From NCBI GenBank assembly GCA_963575645.1, contig OY754470.1, positions 4,038,501 through 4,102,500 on the forward strand: DNA of 64,000 nucleotides, given 5' to 3'. Source of the DNA: Xanthostigma xanthostigma (lineage: Eukaryota > Arthropoda > Insecta > Raphidioptera > Raphidiidae). A program made the position numbers and the translations under genes. Of the stretch, positions 35,034 through 46,216 are shown piece after piece (positions within the stretch are counted from its first letter, which is position 1; each line of letters begins with the position of its first letter). The notes under the pieces were generated by a model. It did not search any database, was not told the DNA's origin, and was given only the letters and a program-made list of their open reading frames with translations.

Positions 35034-35946
35034 TTATATTATCAGACAGTTTTTATTTAAAGGACTAGGTTTTGGTTTTTTTATGGCTGCACGAACGGCT
35101 TCTATGAACACTTCATCGAGGTTTTCTTGATTTTTTGCAGAACATTCGATTAATTTATGTGCTTTAATTTTATTCTTCAGTCGTTTTCCTTCAGATGCTG
35201 TTATTACATCTATTGTAGGATCTTCCCTGAGATCACTTTTTGTTGCTGAAACAATGTAACAAAACTTTGAATGTTTTTATAATATTAATAAAATTTCAAT
35301 CAACGTAAAAAATATTGAAAGTATCTCGAACTTGTGCTTTTGATGTACTAACCTACTAATACTATAGGAGTATCAGGCTTGTGATGTTTAATTTCTGGAT
35401 ACCATTTGGACAACACGTTTTCATATGAAGCTCTTGAAGAAATTGAATAACATATCAAGAAACAGTCTGTCTGTGAATTAAAAAAACAAAAACACGTGAC
35501 AAATAACGAATTCCATATTAATTGGAATTGAAATAAAAATTAATTACGTTTGGATATGAAAGTGGTCGTAGTCTTTCATAATCTTCTTGTCCTGCTGTGT
35601 CCCATAAAGACATCCCATATTCTACTCCATCTATGGTAATACTGCCAGCATAGTTTTCAAATCTGAAAATTAAATTTAAAATCAATAAAGACAAATTTGT
35701 GTTCTGCACACGATTATTATATAAATATAGGGCTGAAATCTTTTCCAGGAATGTATTTCGTGATTTCGGCACATATCAATAAAATGATTCAGTAGGAAAA
35801 CACAATAATGAAAAAAAATAAACTTACACTGTTGGTACATATTCTGTTGGAAATACTTTAGTTGTGTAAACGATTAAAAGACAAGTTTTGCCAACTAAAC
35901 CGTCTCCTACTACCGTTATTTTAAGTGATTTAGGTTTATTTGCCAT
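35034..35946 (-). CDS. RhoL: Rho-family GTPase, RhoL-like
   Basis: Four exons on the minus strand: 35946-35828, 35662-35548, 35470-35353 and 35245-35034. They total 564 nt and 187 residues, with all phases consistent. It is a membrane-anchored molecular switch acting on the actin cytoskeleton; Drosophila RhoL works in blood-cell migration and ovarian development. Visible are the P-loop GDGLVGKT (14-21), switch I YVPTVFENY, switch [19 protein letters not shown], the guanine-binding TKSD, SAK, and the prenylation box CLII at the end. The order [18 protein letters not shown] and the KWYPEIKH segment are closer to RhoL than to Rac, Cdc42 or Rho1. Leu replaces the usual Ala between the P-loop glycine and VGKT, and Ala replaces Gly before TKSD. 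There is no strong polybasic stretch before the CaaX box. Confidence 0.92.
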
Positions 35947-38889
35947 TCTGAAAAATAAAATACCAATATTAAATTGCAAATAAGTATAAATTGTATCGTT
36001 CCTTATAAATAACGGAAATCAGTTATCATATATTTATAACAAAGTTTAAATACACGTTGATGATCTCAGCAGCTATCGAGCGTCTATAATCTACAATCTA
36101 TCTATATAGCAAAGTTTAGATTAGAATTAAAAATAAAAATTTTGGAGGAAAATAGATTACATATTATAAAACTGAATGCATTTTAAGAAAATATATTTCT
36201 AAAAAAAAATTGATCAAATAATAACAGTTTGATTACTACTGGTAATAAGTGTAACGACGCGCTGGAACCATTGATCTAATCAAAATGTAAGTATAATTTT
36301 CAATTTTCTTCCATTGGCCAAACTGAACACAATTCAGTTACTGTCATTTTTGTAACAATAATTGTTTTTTTTGTTGTGTGAATAGTTTATTGTTAACTGG
36401 TTAATATTTTCTATTGCTGGTAAGTTTCAGCAATTTATGTGTTAATAGGTTAATTTAATAGTAATATAATAGTCAAGTGACCATGATTTATTATAATTGA
36501 CATTCTTATTCAAATTGTTTGCAATTTATGCAAGCACTGAAGATTCAAAACGATTCTCACAAAGTAGAATACTAAATCGAACTGTGTACATAAAATTCCA
36601 AAAATAGTATACTTTTTCTGAATGACAAAATGTGAAATTAAAAGATTAACATTTTCTACATTATTTTGTTGAGCGATTTCGAAAAATTTAGAATCGACTT
36701 TTCTTCTGTCTCTGTTGATAATATTGAGAATTGTTTTGTATAAAAAAATTCGATCATCCTACACCAATAATAATATAACACTTCGACCAACTACACCAAC
36801 ACAATGAAATTAATTATTTAAAGCTAGTTATTATTATTATTAGAAAAAAATGTAAAAGGTTTAAAATACTATCACTTACAATTATTATCTTATAAATAAG
36901 TATTTAAAAATCTAACAAAAATTGAAAGTATATTTTGTACCTACATAATATAGATTGCAAAATTATTTATTTTCAAAAATCCACAAATATTTTTCACATA
37001 ATGTTAAAACAGTAAAACGTTTTTAAAGTCCTATACTACAGTTACATAATAAAAATGACACTTTTTATCACTTGACTGATAGAAATTAGAGTTCCGACTG
37101 ACTTCAGTTGAGTTTTTTTTATGAATCATACAATACCATGTACTTTTAATGTGCGCGTATAATTGTTTCAATTCAACTAGACCACATCCTCTTTGTACAT
37201 TGCTATTCCGAATACTGAAACGTTAGTTTTTAGTAAAACGGCCTGTCTTTTACAATTAAAATTATCATGGAAAAAATGTTATATATAGCGACAATTTTAC
37301 GTATTTAATAGCGCTGCCCAGTGTAAGTCGCTACTGAATATATAGATAGATTAAAGTTGTTTATCTATATTTTTTTAACTGACACATTTGAAATAAAATG
37401 ATATGTATAAGGTGCTCCGATGTACAAATGATAAGGATATCGCTGTAAAAGGAAACTGTTTTATCTTATCATACAGCGAGAATTACTGCATATTGTGTGT
37501 AACAGTATCTAGACACACGGCAGTGTGTCTGCCAAGTTCAACAAGTACTGACTGTATGTGTATATTATACCCATATACTTAATACTCCTATATTGTTAGC
37601 AAAGGTCTGGAAAATATATGTGGAAAAGGATGACGGCCCAACTGTCTCCGTCATTTAGACCTTAAATGGTATAACATAAAGCATGAAAATTTGCAAAGTG
37701 AAAACTTGGCACCCTCTGAGATTTCAATTCTTTTTTTGTACCCCTTTTTTCACATTTATGTTTTTGGTGGGATGTATATAATATACTAAATGAGTATTTC
37801 GGTGTTGCCAGGAACAAGTCCTGGATTAGACTGCAATAATATACAATACAATAAACACTATTTTAGTTGAAAAAAACAATTTGCGGTATACATTTTTGCT
37901 TATAAAATTAAAGAAATGAAAAAAACGGATAAATAATTATTTATAATTTTAGTCCTTTTTGTAAATTAAACAGCGCAGGAAACATTAAATTTGATACCAT
38001 AAATATCTATGCAAACATTTGTGACGTCATTTATACGATGCATAAAAATAAATATTAAATATTACATATTACTCACTAAAATGAGTTGGGAAATGTGATA
38101 AAATTAACGTATAATATTACAGTATGCAGTGCACAGGATTGAACTACACTTATATATAGAGCCCCTGACATAGGCGTAGCAACGATTTTATCCTGGAGGG
38201 GGGGGAGGGCAAATTTTCAACTCTACCTACCATTCCCAGCTGCTAATTATACATATATGTATTGGACTGTAAGGGAAATTACCACAGGTTCTGTGAAAAT
38301 TACCACTGAATTATCGATAGCCTTCAAAAACGTCTTTTTTGACAGAACTACAGCAAAACTATTGACTTAGTACCATCGAAGACTGTTTTGTCTGTTTGAT
38401 CAGCTTTATCTCGTATAAAAAAGCCAACGTATTATTTTAAAAAATCCGTATTTATAGGGGTCAAATGGACCACGGTACTCTGCGGGGAGAAGCCGTTCTT
38501 AACCGGCCCCCCTCTCTTTATGCCTACATTTATCAAAATTGATTCTTCGCTGTGTAACGTTCGTATAGCATGATTAATAAAGATTGTGTGAATCATAAAT
38601 TCATAAAGAATTTATTGTGTTATGCGAATAACAAGTCGTGTTTATCGATTTGGTGACGAAAAGTTTAAAAGTTCAAATAGTTGTGACACATGCACATTAA
38701 ATAATGTTGTCAAAATGCAAGTGATTCTTTCAGAAAAGTAAAATAATAATAATTGTTTCGGGGGATGCTAGGGATTGCATCATTGCATATTATATAGAGC
38801 ATATGCATACATAAAGAAGAATATTATAAGGTATCAGGCCATTATCGTCAAATATCATTGCTGTGTCTAAACGACATCACAAAATATCG

Positions 38890-38975
38890 ATGAACAGGGA
38901 TGGGATTCGAACCCACGACATTCTGATCCAAAGCCAAAGAGCAGCACACTGTACACCGCTGTTCCGAACATTAAT
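38890..38975 (-). mobile_element. tRNA-derived SINE head
   Basis: On the minus strand, CTCTTTGGCTTTGGATCAGA is followed by GTCGTGGGTTCGAATCCC, a perfect pol III B box. An A-box-like GTGTACAGTGTGCTG precedes it. The arrangement matches insect tRNA-related SINEs. The sequence does not close into a standard tRNA cloverleaf, so I do not call a tRNA gene. Confidence 0.6.
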
Positions 38976-39990
38976 GAATATAGTAGTGGCAGGTAGTGGT
39001 CAAATTCGACCGTAGAGTGCCCGCGGTGAGAGATGAAGCCAGGCACGTCATCGATAATATGCTAGTGAACGCCTGCTTGCCCGCAGACAGTGCCGTGCAT
39101 AAAATTTTTAAGTTTAAACGTTATTATATATGATTTTCTCCTGAATCGATTTTACCTGCGTTAATTCGTACACATCGTGATGAAACATATATTATGACCT
39201 TCCATTCATTAAAACGTTCATCACGATTTGTGCGAATTAACGCACTCAAATCGACACCACAGCATTATTCTTTCGCGTATTTTATATATTATATTAAAAA
39301 TATATTATACAGATTAAAAGAGGAACAATATACTATAATATGATAGTAAGAATCTTATGTGGGTATAAAGTATTATGTAAAAGTGATTAATGTGTAGAAA
39401 ATATGCAATAAACTGTTCTATTGGCGGCTGGCCCGTGAAAGTTGATTACCGATTAGTCCCATAATACAAGAATATTTACGGAAAGTAAAAGTGTTGAACA
39501 GAGGTCCCAAACAATATGCTTTAGCGTTCGGATTATTTTGTTTATTGGAATGGTATTTAGGGGGCTTCCCGCTCTAGTTTATAAAAAATGGAGTCACGTT
39601 TTTTTGCATATATAGCCATGTGGGGTGTCTGTGAATAGGTTTCATCGAATAGCATATTATTTTTTTTACTAGCTGTAACATAGGACTCGGAGGCCCGCAA
39701 ACTGGTCAATTTTGGCACAATATTATGTACACCTGTTGCATTTGGGAACCTTTCGACCTATAGAAAACATGAAATCTGGTTGATAAGTTTAGTCAAAATA
39801 GATTCAGGAGTTTTTTGAGGTAAACTAGTATACGAAATACGTATACAATATATAAACCAGAATATGTCGAATTCGAGCCGGAAAGTCAGTGTTCGGATAA
39901 ACGGACTTTCCTGCACAATTTCTAACATGAAACTGTTATCGGTCATTTATCATATTTGCTAAACTAAATTTTACGCTGTGACAGTATTCC

Positions 39991-40224
39991 GCAAACACTG
40001 TTTTTATATAGTTGAAATTATTTTAGTTATTATATTTTTACAAATATATAGTTGAAAATATATACATTCAAATTTCTTACGATTGAAGCACAATAATATT
40101 TTTTTCCGCAAACACTGTTTTTATATAGTTGAAATTATTTTAGTTATTATATTTTTACAAATATATAGTTGAAAATATATACATTCAAATTTCTTACGAT
40201 TGAAGCACAATAATATTTTTTTCC
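39991..40224. repeat. Perfect-looking 117-bp tandem duplication
   Basis: The unit starting GCAAACACTGTTTTTATATA at 39991 is repeated at 40108 with no difference that I can see through TTCTTACGATTGAAGCAC. There are two copies. It is recent, or could be an assembly artefact. Confidence 0.85.
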
Positions 40225-40429
40225 TTTTTAATTAAAAAATACTTATAACCCTAAATTTTCATCTTTCTACCACCAACCCCTGCTTTCAGTATACATCTCT
40301 TTACATTTATATTTATTCGACACTATAAGATGACACATACGTAAAATACAAATATGTAAATATTTGCATCAAAAATAGAGGTTTAAGTTTAAAATAAGTA
40401 ACAAAGCAGGGAGCTGCCGAAAACTGCAA

Positions 40430-40540
40430 AAAATTTGGACACAACATTCATCTCAGTAAACTAAGATGAATGTGTGTACCATGTCCCTCCCTTCCCCATT
40501 CCTTCTTTTTCACCCGGGTGAAACCGGGCGGGACCGCTAG
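40430..40540 (+). mobile_element. Helitron-like 3' fragment
   Basis: It contains GGACACAACATTCATCTCAG and ends CACCCGGGTGAAACCGGGCG, GGACCG CTAG then T. A second, more diverged CTAG-ended fragment follows to about 40772 (CGAAGCCGGACAGGGCTG CTAG). Confidence 0.65.
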
Positions 40541-43500
40541 TATATCTATACTGTGTTACTATTAATATTATAAAGAGGTAAAGTTTGGATGTAGAAGGTA
40601 ATCTTCCAAACTACTCATCCGATTAAAAAAAATTCATCAATATTTAGAATGGACCTTCAGGATGGACATAGACTATATTATTATCGCGTTAAACGCTTTT
40701 CGTGGAGACCAATTTGGCGACGTAAAACGGTGGGTATCTACAAATTCGGACGAAGCCGGACAGGGCTGCTAGTTAGTAAATATAGGTATGATCTAATATA
40801 GAAATGATTTAATATAACACGTTTACCTGTTCAAAAATTTAGAAACATAAATGATATTATTTGTTTACATTTTAAATTATAGTCACTCTACACTACAGAC
40901 ACGCACCCAATTTCTTAATAAGTTTCGATTATTGTGTCATTCAAATCAATTTCAATTCACTTTTTTGTGAGCCAGTTCGTAACAAAACTTGTTTAAATGA
41001 AGTGTAGGCACTGTAAAGTTAAAAACAAAATGTGTCAGTTAAAACACAATGTTAATTCGCACATTTAACGTAGTTAATTGTTGTCTCTCGGATGTATTCA
41101 GTACTGACCACTCTGACTAAGCCAATCCATGATACATTCTCGTGTACATGATCTATGTACTCATTTTGAAGTATATTATATACATACTTAAGTACATAAA
41201 ATATTATAAACCATAAACGGTTCGTCACAGTTAAATAAAAGAGGCAATGCTTCAGGCGATTTTTTTTAAACCAACAGTTTTTATTATACACTTTTAAAGA
41301 ATATATTTTTATACCGGTTTTGTGCGTTACTGTTCTTGCATAGATTAAACAAATTGCAGCTGTGCCTATATCCATTGATTACGGAGCAAAGACTAGATGA
41401 ATTAGCATTTAAAAAAATGGTAAACTAATGCAATACTTTTATTTTTGAAGTTCTTAGACATCAAAAACGCCATGTGTTTAAAATATACAGATTAATCTCA
41501 AAGGTTTGCGAAGGTAACATTCATCGAAATTTTGAAACACATTTTGTGTACTGTGCATTAATAGTAATTAATTTATACAATATAACAATGTACTTTTTAT
41601 TTGGAATTGATATAATTTTGACCAGCATGAAGAAAGTTTCAAAAACACGATTTCGAAAATATATGAAGAGTATACAACTTCTTGAAACCGCTATTTAACC
41701 AAAAATTTTAATTCATGAACTATTTTTTGTTCATTTGACGATATATCTTCAGATTTGAAAGGTATAGTTTTCTTATATTTATAACGGACACATACATTGC
41801 TATTTCACAAAAAAAAATAAAATTTTGGGTCCGTCCGTCTGTCATAGGCTCCTAACGTCTAAACGAAATGAGCTATATCACATAATATCACACAAAATAT
41901 GTAAATCTCTGGTTCGAAGACGAAAATCGTGTTTAAAAAATTGAAATAAAAAAAAAATCATTTACAATTAATTTACAACAAGAATATTGATAGTGCCTGA
42001 CAGTAGGGGCAATTAATTGTCTAAAATAATATTATTGATAGACGACAGCCAACCCAATCTTCATCCGTGAAGTAATTTTCAAAATAAACAATATTCATAA
42101 CGCTCATAAACATGAACAATTATTGTCTTCAACGAGTCACCTTTGAAATATTCATTAATATTCTAGCGGAATTTTGTTGACAAATGTTTATATATTGTAT
42201 AGGAATACAGTGTGTATTGTATTCAGCAATCGCTTATTTAAGGATTGACAAAGAGATGATTCAAGACAAGATATCGTTTTATGAATAAACTTTGGATACC
42301 TAGTTAAGTCTAATCCTTCATTTCTAGTATGTGTTCTATGTAATTAGCATTGCTGTTTGTACCAAAAGTAATACAAATGCATTACCGCTTACCATACATG
42401 GTGGGTTATGAGACTTGAATATGTCAGTTTACTGATAAGAAATGATAAAATCAGTTGAGGAATTGTTAAAATCAAACTTTGACCACTTTCTGTTTTGTTT
42501 TCAAGCAACATTTGTCGGAGGAGCGCTTGCTTCTATTTTTTTTTTTTTTTTTAGTTATTGAGTGGACGACTCTGAATTGTAGCGCAACGCTATTTTTTCG
42601 TAGTTTACCTTGAACAGCATTTCTCAACTCTTATCATTATCAATGAGTCAATTATAGACTTTTGAAGTGTCATTGTAAATGGCTCCAAATTAATTTAGAG
42701 AATTAAGTTGAAACGTTAGTTTGACTGTTTTTATTTTTAATCGGCTTCAACAAAAAGGAGGTTATCATTTCAACGCAATTATGTATAGCTATAGTTTTTT
42801 TATGTTTGTTTAACCTGAACTTCTTGAAGGGTTAATCGGTTTTAATGAATTCGGCTCTAGTTTAATAATCAAAATAATGCCCAACAAATAAACTGGTTAA
42901 TAACGTGCAAACTGTATCGCAGAACCACTAAAAAGTAGAAAAAAAATATAAAAAATTGAATCACCTACCAAAATGCCACTAAAAAGAAAAATGAGTAAAT
43001 TTTGAAGCTGGCACCATTTTTTAAAAGTTGAAAACTGGTAGAAAAAATGGTATATAATTCAGATAAGACTTTGGCTAACCCTAACTCAAATTTTCAGTCG
43101 ATTACTGTCTGCGTGTAGTCTTTATATTTACAGATCTTTAGATAATAACAACGATGACTGTTCGTCTGCATTCCGTCCTATAAAAATTATAATTTTATTT
43201 TTGTTAATGAGTTTCGTTTGAAATTTTTCTTTTATTAAATGATAATAATAATAAATAAACAATGAAATATTGAATACGCGCCAAATTCAAATTTGCCGTG
43301 AGCTTGTTTGAAGTGTGTTGTTATTATTGACGACTCTGCATTTTCATATACATATTCGGAGAACAGAGGGAAAACACTGAAGTGAAAATCGTTAAGGACC
43401 AGTGGTTCTTTGTCGTCATTTCCTGGAAAAACTATGATAATGATTTAGATAGCTATGGTTGCATACTATCTTTGTCGCGTTTGTCATTTTGTCAGTCTTC

Positions 43501-43587
43501 CTTACTGCACTCGATAATTTTCAATGCGATGATGCAATAAAAAACGTGGGGCAGCCCCCATTTCTAAAGTGATGTTAACGTAATTCA

Positions 43588-44097
43588 GGAAAGGACCCTG
43601 GGATTTGGTTCTTCGTTAAATTGTTCGAAAATGGTTTTATTGTATAGATTAAAGTGTCCATGGACTCATAGCCTAAAAGTTAATTAGATTTTTAGCTACA
43701 GATATGTTTAGCGAGATTTTAGATATAGGGATATCCATTGAATTCACAAACATGTTCCATGTTCAACTTTTGTACTTTTTTTTAGAAAAAAAAATAGTCG
43801 CAGCTAGGTAATGTTGGAAGGTGTCACCCTGTATAAAATAATAATGTCATATTCGGATTCAGTGCACTCGAAAACATATTTCTAGAGCTTAGGATTTTTT
43901 AAGATTGTGAATTCCATGGATATCCCTATGTCTAAAATCTCGCTAAACATATCTGTAGCTAAAATCCTAATTGACTTTTAGGCTATGCGCCCATGGACAC
44001 TTTTTCTTAGTGACCTTTAAACTATAAAATAAAAACCATTTTCGATCAATTTAACCGAGTACCAAATCCCATAAAGTTTGTACGGGGTCCTTTCAGG
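43588..44097. mobile_element. Long inverted-repeat foldback element
   Basis: The arms of about 160-170 bp are complementary. The left arm has GGACCCTGGGATTTGGT, GTCCATGGACTCATAGCC and GATATGTTTAGCGAGATTTT. The right arm has AAAATCTCGCTAAACATATC, GGCTATGCGCCCATGGACAC and ACCAAATCCCATAAAG. The centre is about 155 bp. Neither a reliable TSD nor a family could be assigned. Confidence 0.75.
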
Positions 44098-44182
44098 ACA
44101 AGTAATTGAACTGACCTGATCTCCCACACAAATTGAACGCCTGTACAAATAATATTATCATTAACGGGTACATTTTGTAGAG

Positions 44183-44464
44183 CAGGGGCGGGCAAATCTT
44201 TTGATCGCCGGGCCACATAGCTGATGAAAATTTGACCGCGGGCCAAAAATTTGCAGAGCAGAAAAAAAGGTCCTCATATTCTATTTTCGCATTTGGAGAG
44301 CAAAAAAAAAAAGAAAAAAAAAGCTCCTTAGGTCCTTTTTTCGTCTGTTCTGGCCCTTGCTATTTCTTTACTATTTTTCTAAAATTTATAAAATGCTTCG
44401 CGGGCTGGACAAAATTGTGCTGCGTGCCGGATCCGGCCCGCGGGCCGCCATTTGCCCAGGCCTG
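44183..44464. mobile_element. hAT-type MITE
   Basis: The ends CAGGGGCGGGCAAATC and GCCATTTGCCCAGGCCTG are typical of hAT elements. The flanks TTGTAGAG (44175-44182) and CTGTAGAG (44465-44472) match at 7 of 8 positions. Subterminal GGGCCACATAG and CGGGCTGGAC resemble widespread animal hAT MITEs. No coding capacity. Confidence 0.82.
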
Positions 44465-44739
44465 CTGTAGAGGATATAGTTTTAAGTTCATCAACATGCG
44501 TATCGCACTTTCTTCCTTTTGAACGTGTTTGCTTTACACCACCAACATAAGTACATGACGTATTTATAAGTGACAGCTAGCCGGTAGTGGGCACTCTATT
44601 GTTTGACAAGTGTCTGCAGCCGCCTCATGCAATAATTATTGTTCAGTCCCATTTTTGGATCGAACATTGTATAACAGAACACTTCAATTGAACGGGCGTT
44701 GTTTTGCATACAAAATTTTTAATTGACGTCTGTTTTAAC

Positions 44740-45090
44740 CATATACTTATATAACAATTACTATATGAAGCATTGTCTATTTACTCAATGTGCTGTGAGC
44801 GAAAGCAACAAAGCATATCGGAAATATATATGAGTCTTTTTTCGAAGTTATTCCTTGATTAATTCCGACAATATATATGTATTAGCATGGAGTAATATAT
44901 CTCTCTCATTGAGGTAGTATTATTGATCTCTCTTGATCAAAAGTTTTATGTCTTTATTGGCGTTAGCATATCAGAACCAACGAACTCTTACCACTTAAAA
45001 AAAGACTGATGTATATGTTTGTATCCTAATGGTTCGATTGCTATTTTATTCTTATGCTCGTTATATAATAAAAGTATATGGTTTATTAGT
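44740..45090. repeat. Dispersed repeat, copy 2
   Basis: A diverged copy of the sequence at 16880-17285. It shares CTATATGAAGCATTGTCTAT, GCAACAAAGCATATCGG and TATTTTATTCTTATGCTC. Class unknown. Confidence 0.55.
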
Positions 45091-45170
45091 ATTACTAAAT
45101 ATGTCCGTTAGATTTCGAAAGCGAATTTTTGCTCTAATAAAAGTTGGAAATGTCGCTATTATAAAAAAAA

Positions 45171-45957
45171 ATTGGTTGTCTGTAAAGTCGGTTTACGGAC
45201 GATAGTTTTACGTGATAACGTATTCCGCTCGAATATCATATTTAATAATACATTACTGCGCTCTCGCTTGCACGCACAGGTTAGGCGGAACGTTACGGAA
45301 CGTTACACTTTTTATCACGTCAAAAACTTAGTCCGCCATCTTTAGAAGTCCGCCATATTGGATTTAGAGTGACGTCACTTTATTTTTCGAGTTATTCTCA
45401 GCAAGCCCTTTCATTTGATACCCATATTGTAGGAAAGCATAATAAAATTAGTCCGCCATCTTTAGAAGTCCGCCATATTGGATTTAGAGTGACGTCACTT
45501 TATTTTTCGAGTTATTCTCAGCAAGCCCTTTCATTTGATACCCATATTGTAGGAAAGCATAATAAAATTAAATCGCCATCTTTAGAAGTCCGCCATATTG
45601 GATTTAGAGTGACGTCACACAGCTAACCATGCATTGTCATTCAAACTAAACGACGTGTATACAAACTTTCATCTCAATCGGTTCATGATATCTGCTTCAA
45701 AATTACCGAAGGCATTTCCGCCATCTTTAGAAGTCCGCCATATTGGATTTAGAGTGACGTCACACAGCTAACCATGCATTGTCATTCAAACTAAACGTGT
45801 ATACAAATTTTCATCTCAATCGGTTGATCAAAATTACCGAAGGCAATAGGCATTCTAGTCGCTCACTTAGTAACGTTAGGAACGTTACACTTTTTCGTTT
45901 CATCTTTTTATTTTGACGTGATTCATCAATTTATAAGACGTTATCACGTCAAAAACC
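45171..45957. mobile_element. Foldback element, copy B, expanded by a tandem array
   Basis: The ends are those of copy A (9651-9900): TTGTCTGTAAAGTCGGTTTA with TTTTACGTGATAACGT on the left and AAGACGTTATCACGTCAAAA on the right. The interior holds units with GCCATCTTTAGAAGTCCGCC, ATATTGG and GTGACGTCAC. The ten-base palindrome GTGACGTCAC falls at about 45369, 45489, 45609 and 45753, with a first period of 120 bp. See findings for the motif density. Confidence 0.75.
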
Positions 45958-46216
45958 GAGGCTTGCGTTCTTGACGAAAAGAAACCAGGGAACGGAGGGA
46001 GGATTTGGCACCCTCTCGTGTCTTTAATTTTATTTTTGACAAACCACGATATTCCTAAATGCTTATTGAAATAATTAGCAATTTGCAATAATATAGATTT
46101 TACGGTACCGTCTCATTTTGCTTCGGCCACGGGTTTAATAATAACTGAGATAGCATCTCAATTGAAATGAAATATCGGTATAAATGCTATTTTCTATGTT
46201 ATTTTCAGTTGACGAC

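Larger units (their letters stand above)
35947..46216. other. 10-kb gene-poor intergenic region
   Basis: No convincing coding exon. Frames of 60-107 codons at 39758-39946, 41052-41375 and 41474-41698 match no family and lack supporting splice structure. A good donor-like site (AAATGTAAGTAT) at about 36285 on the plus strand could mark a distant untranslated first exon, but this is guesswork. Repeats found are listed separately. The stretches 35950-38150 and 40780-43580 are mostly AT-rich and featureless to me, apart from a T-run at about 42537 and a dispersed-repeat trace at 42735-42870. Confidence 0.55.

Noticed and set aside
38890..38975. Functional tRNA gene
   Set aside because: The A and B boxes are present, but acceptor and anticodon stems do not close. 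A SINE head explains it better.
41052..41698. Two adjacent open frames on opposite strands (107 and 74 codons) as possible receptor exons
   Set aside because: Hydrophobic stretches suggested a chemoreceptor, but no family motif, no splice-consistent partner exon and no codon bias support it. AT-rich DNA gives such frames often.
45369..45765. Regularly spaced repeats considered as a CRISPR array
   Set aside because: The unit is 120-145 bp, the spacers are themselves repeated, and the genome is eukaryotic.
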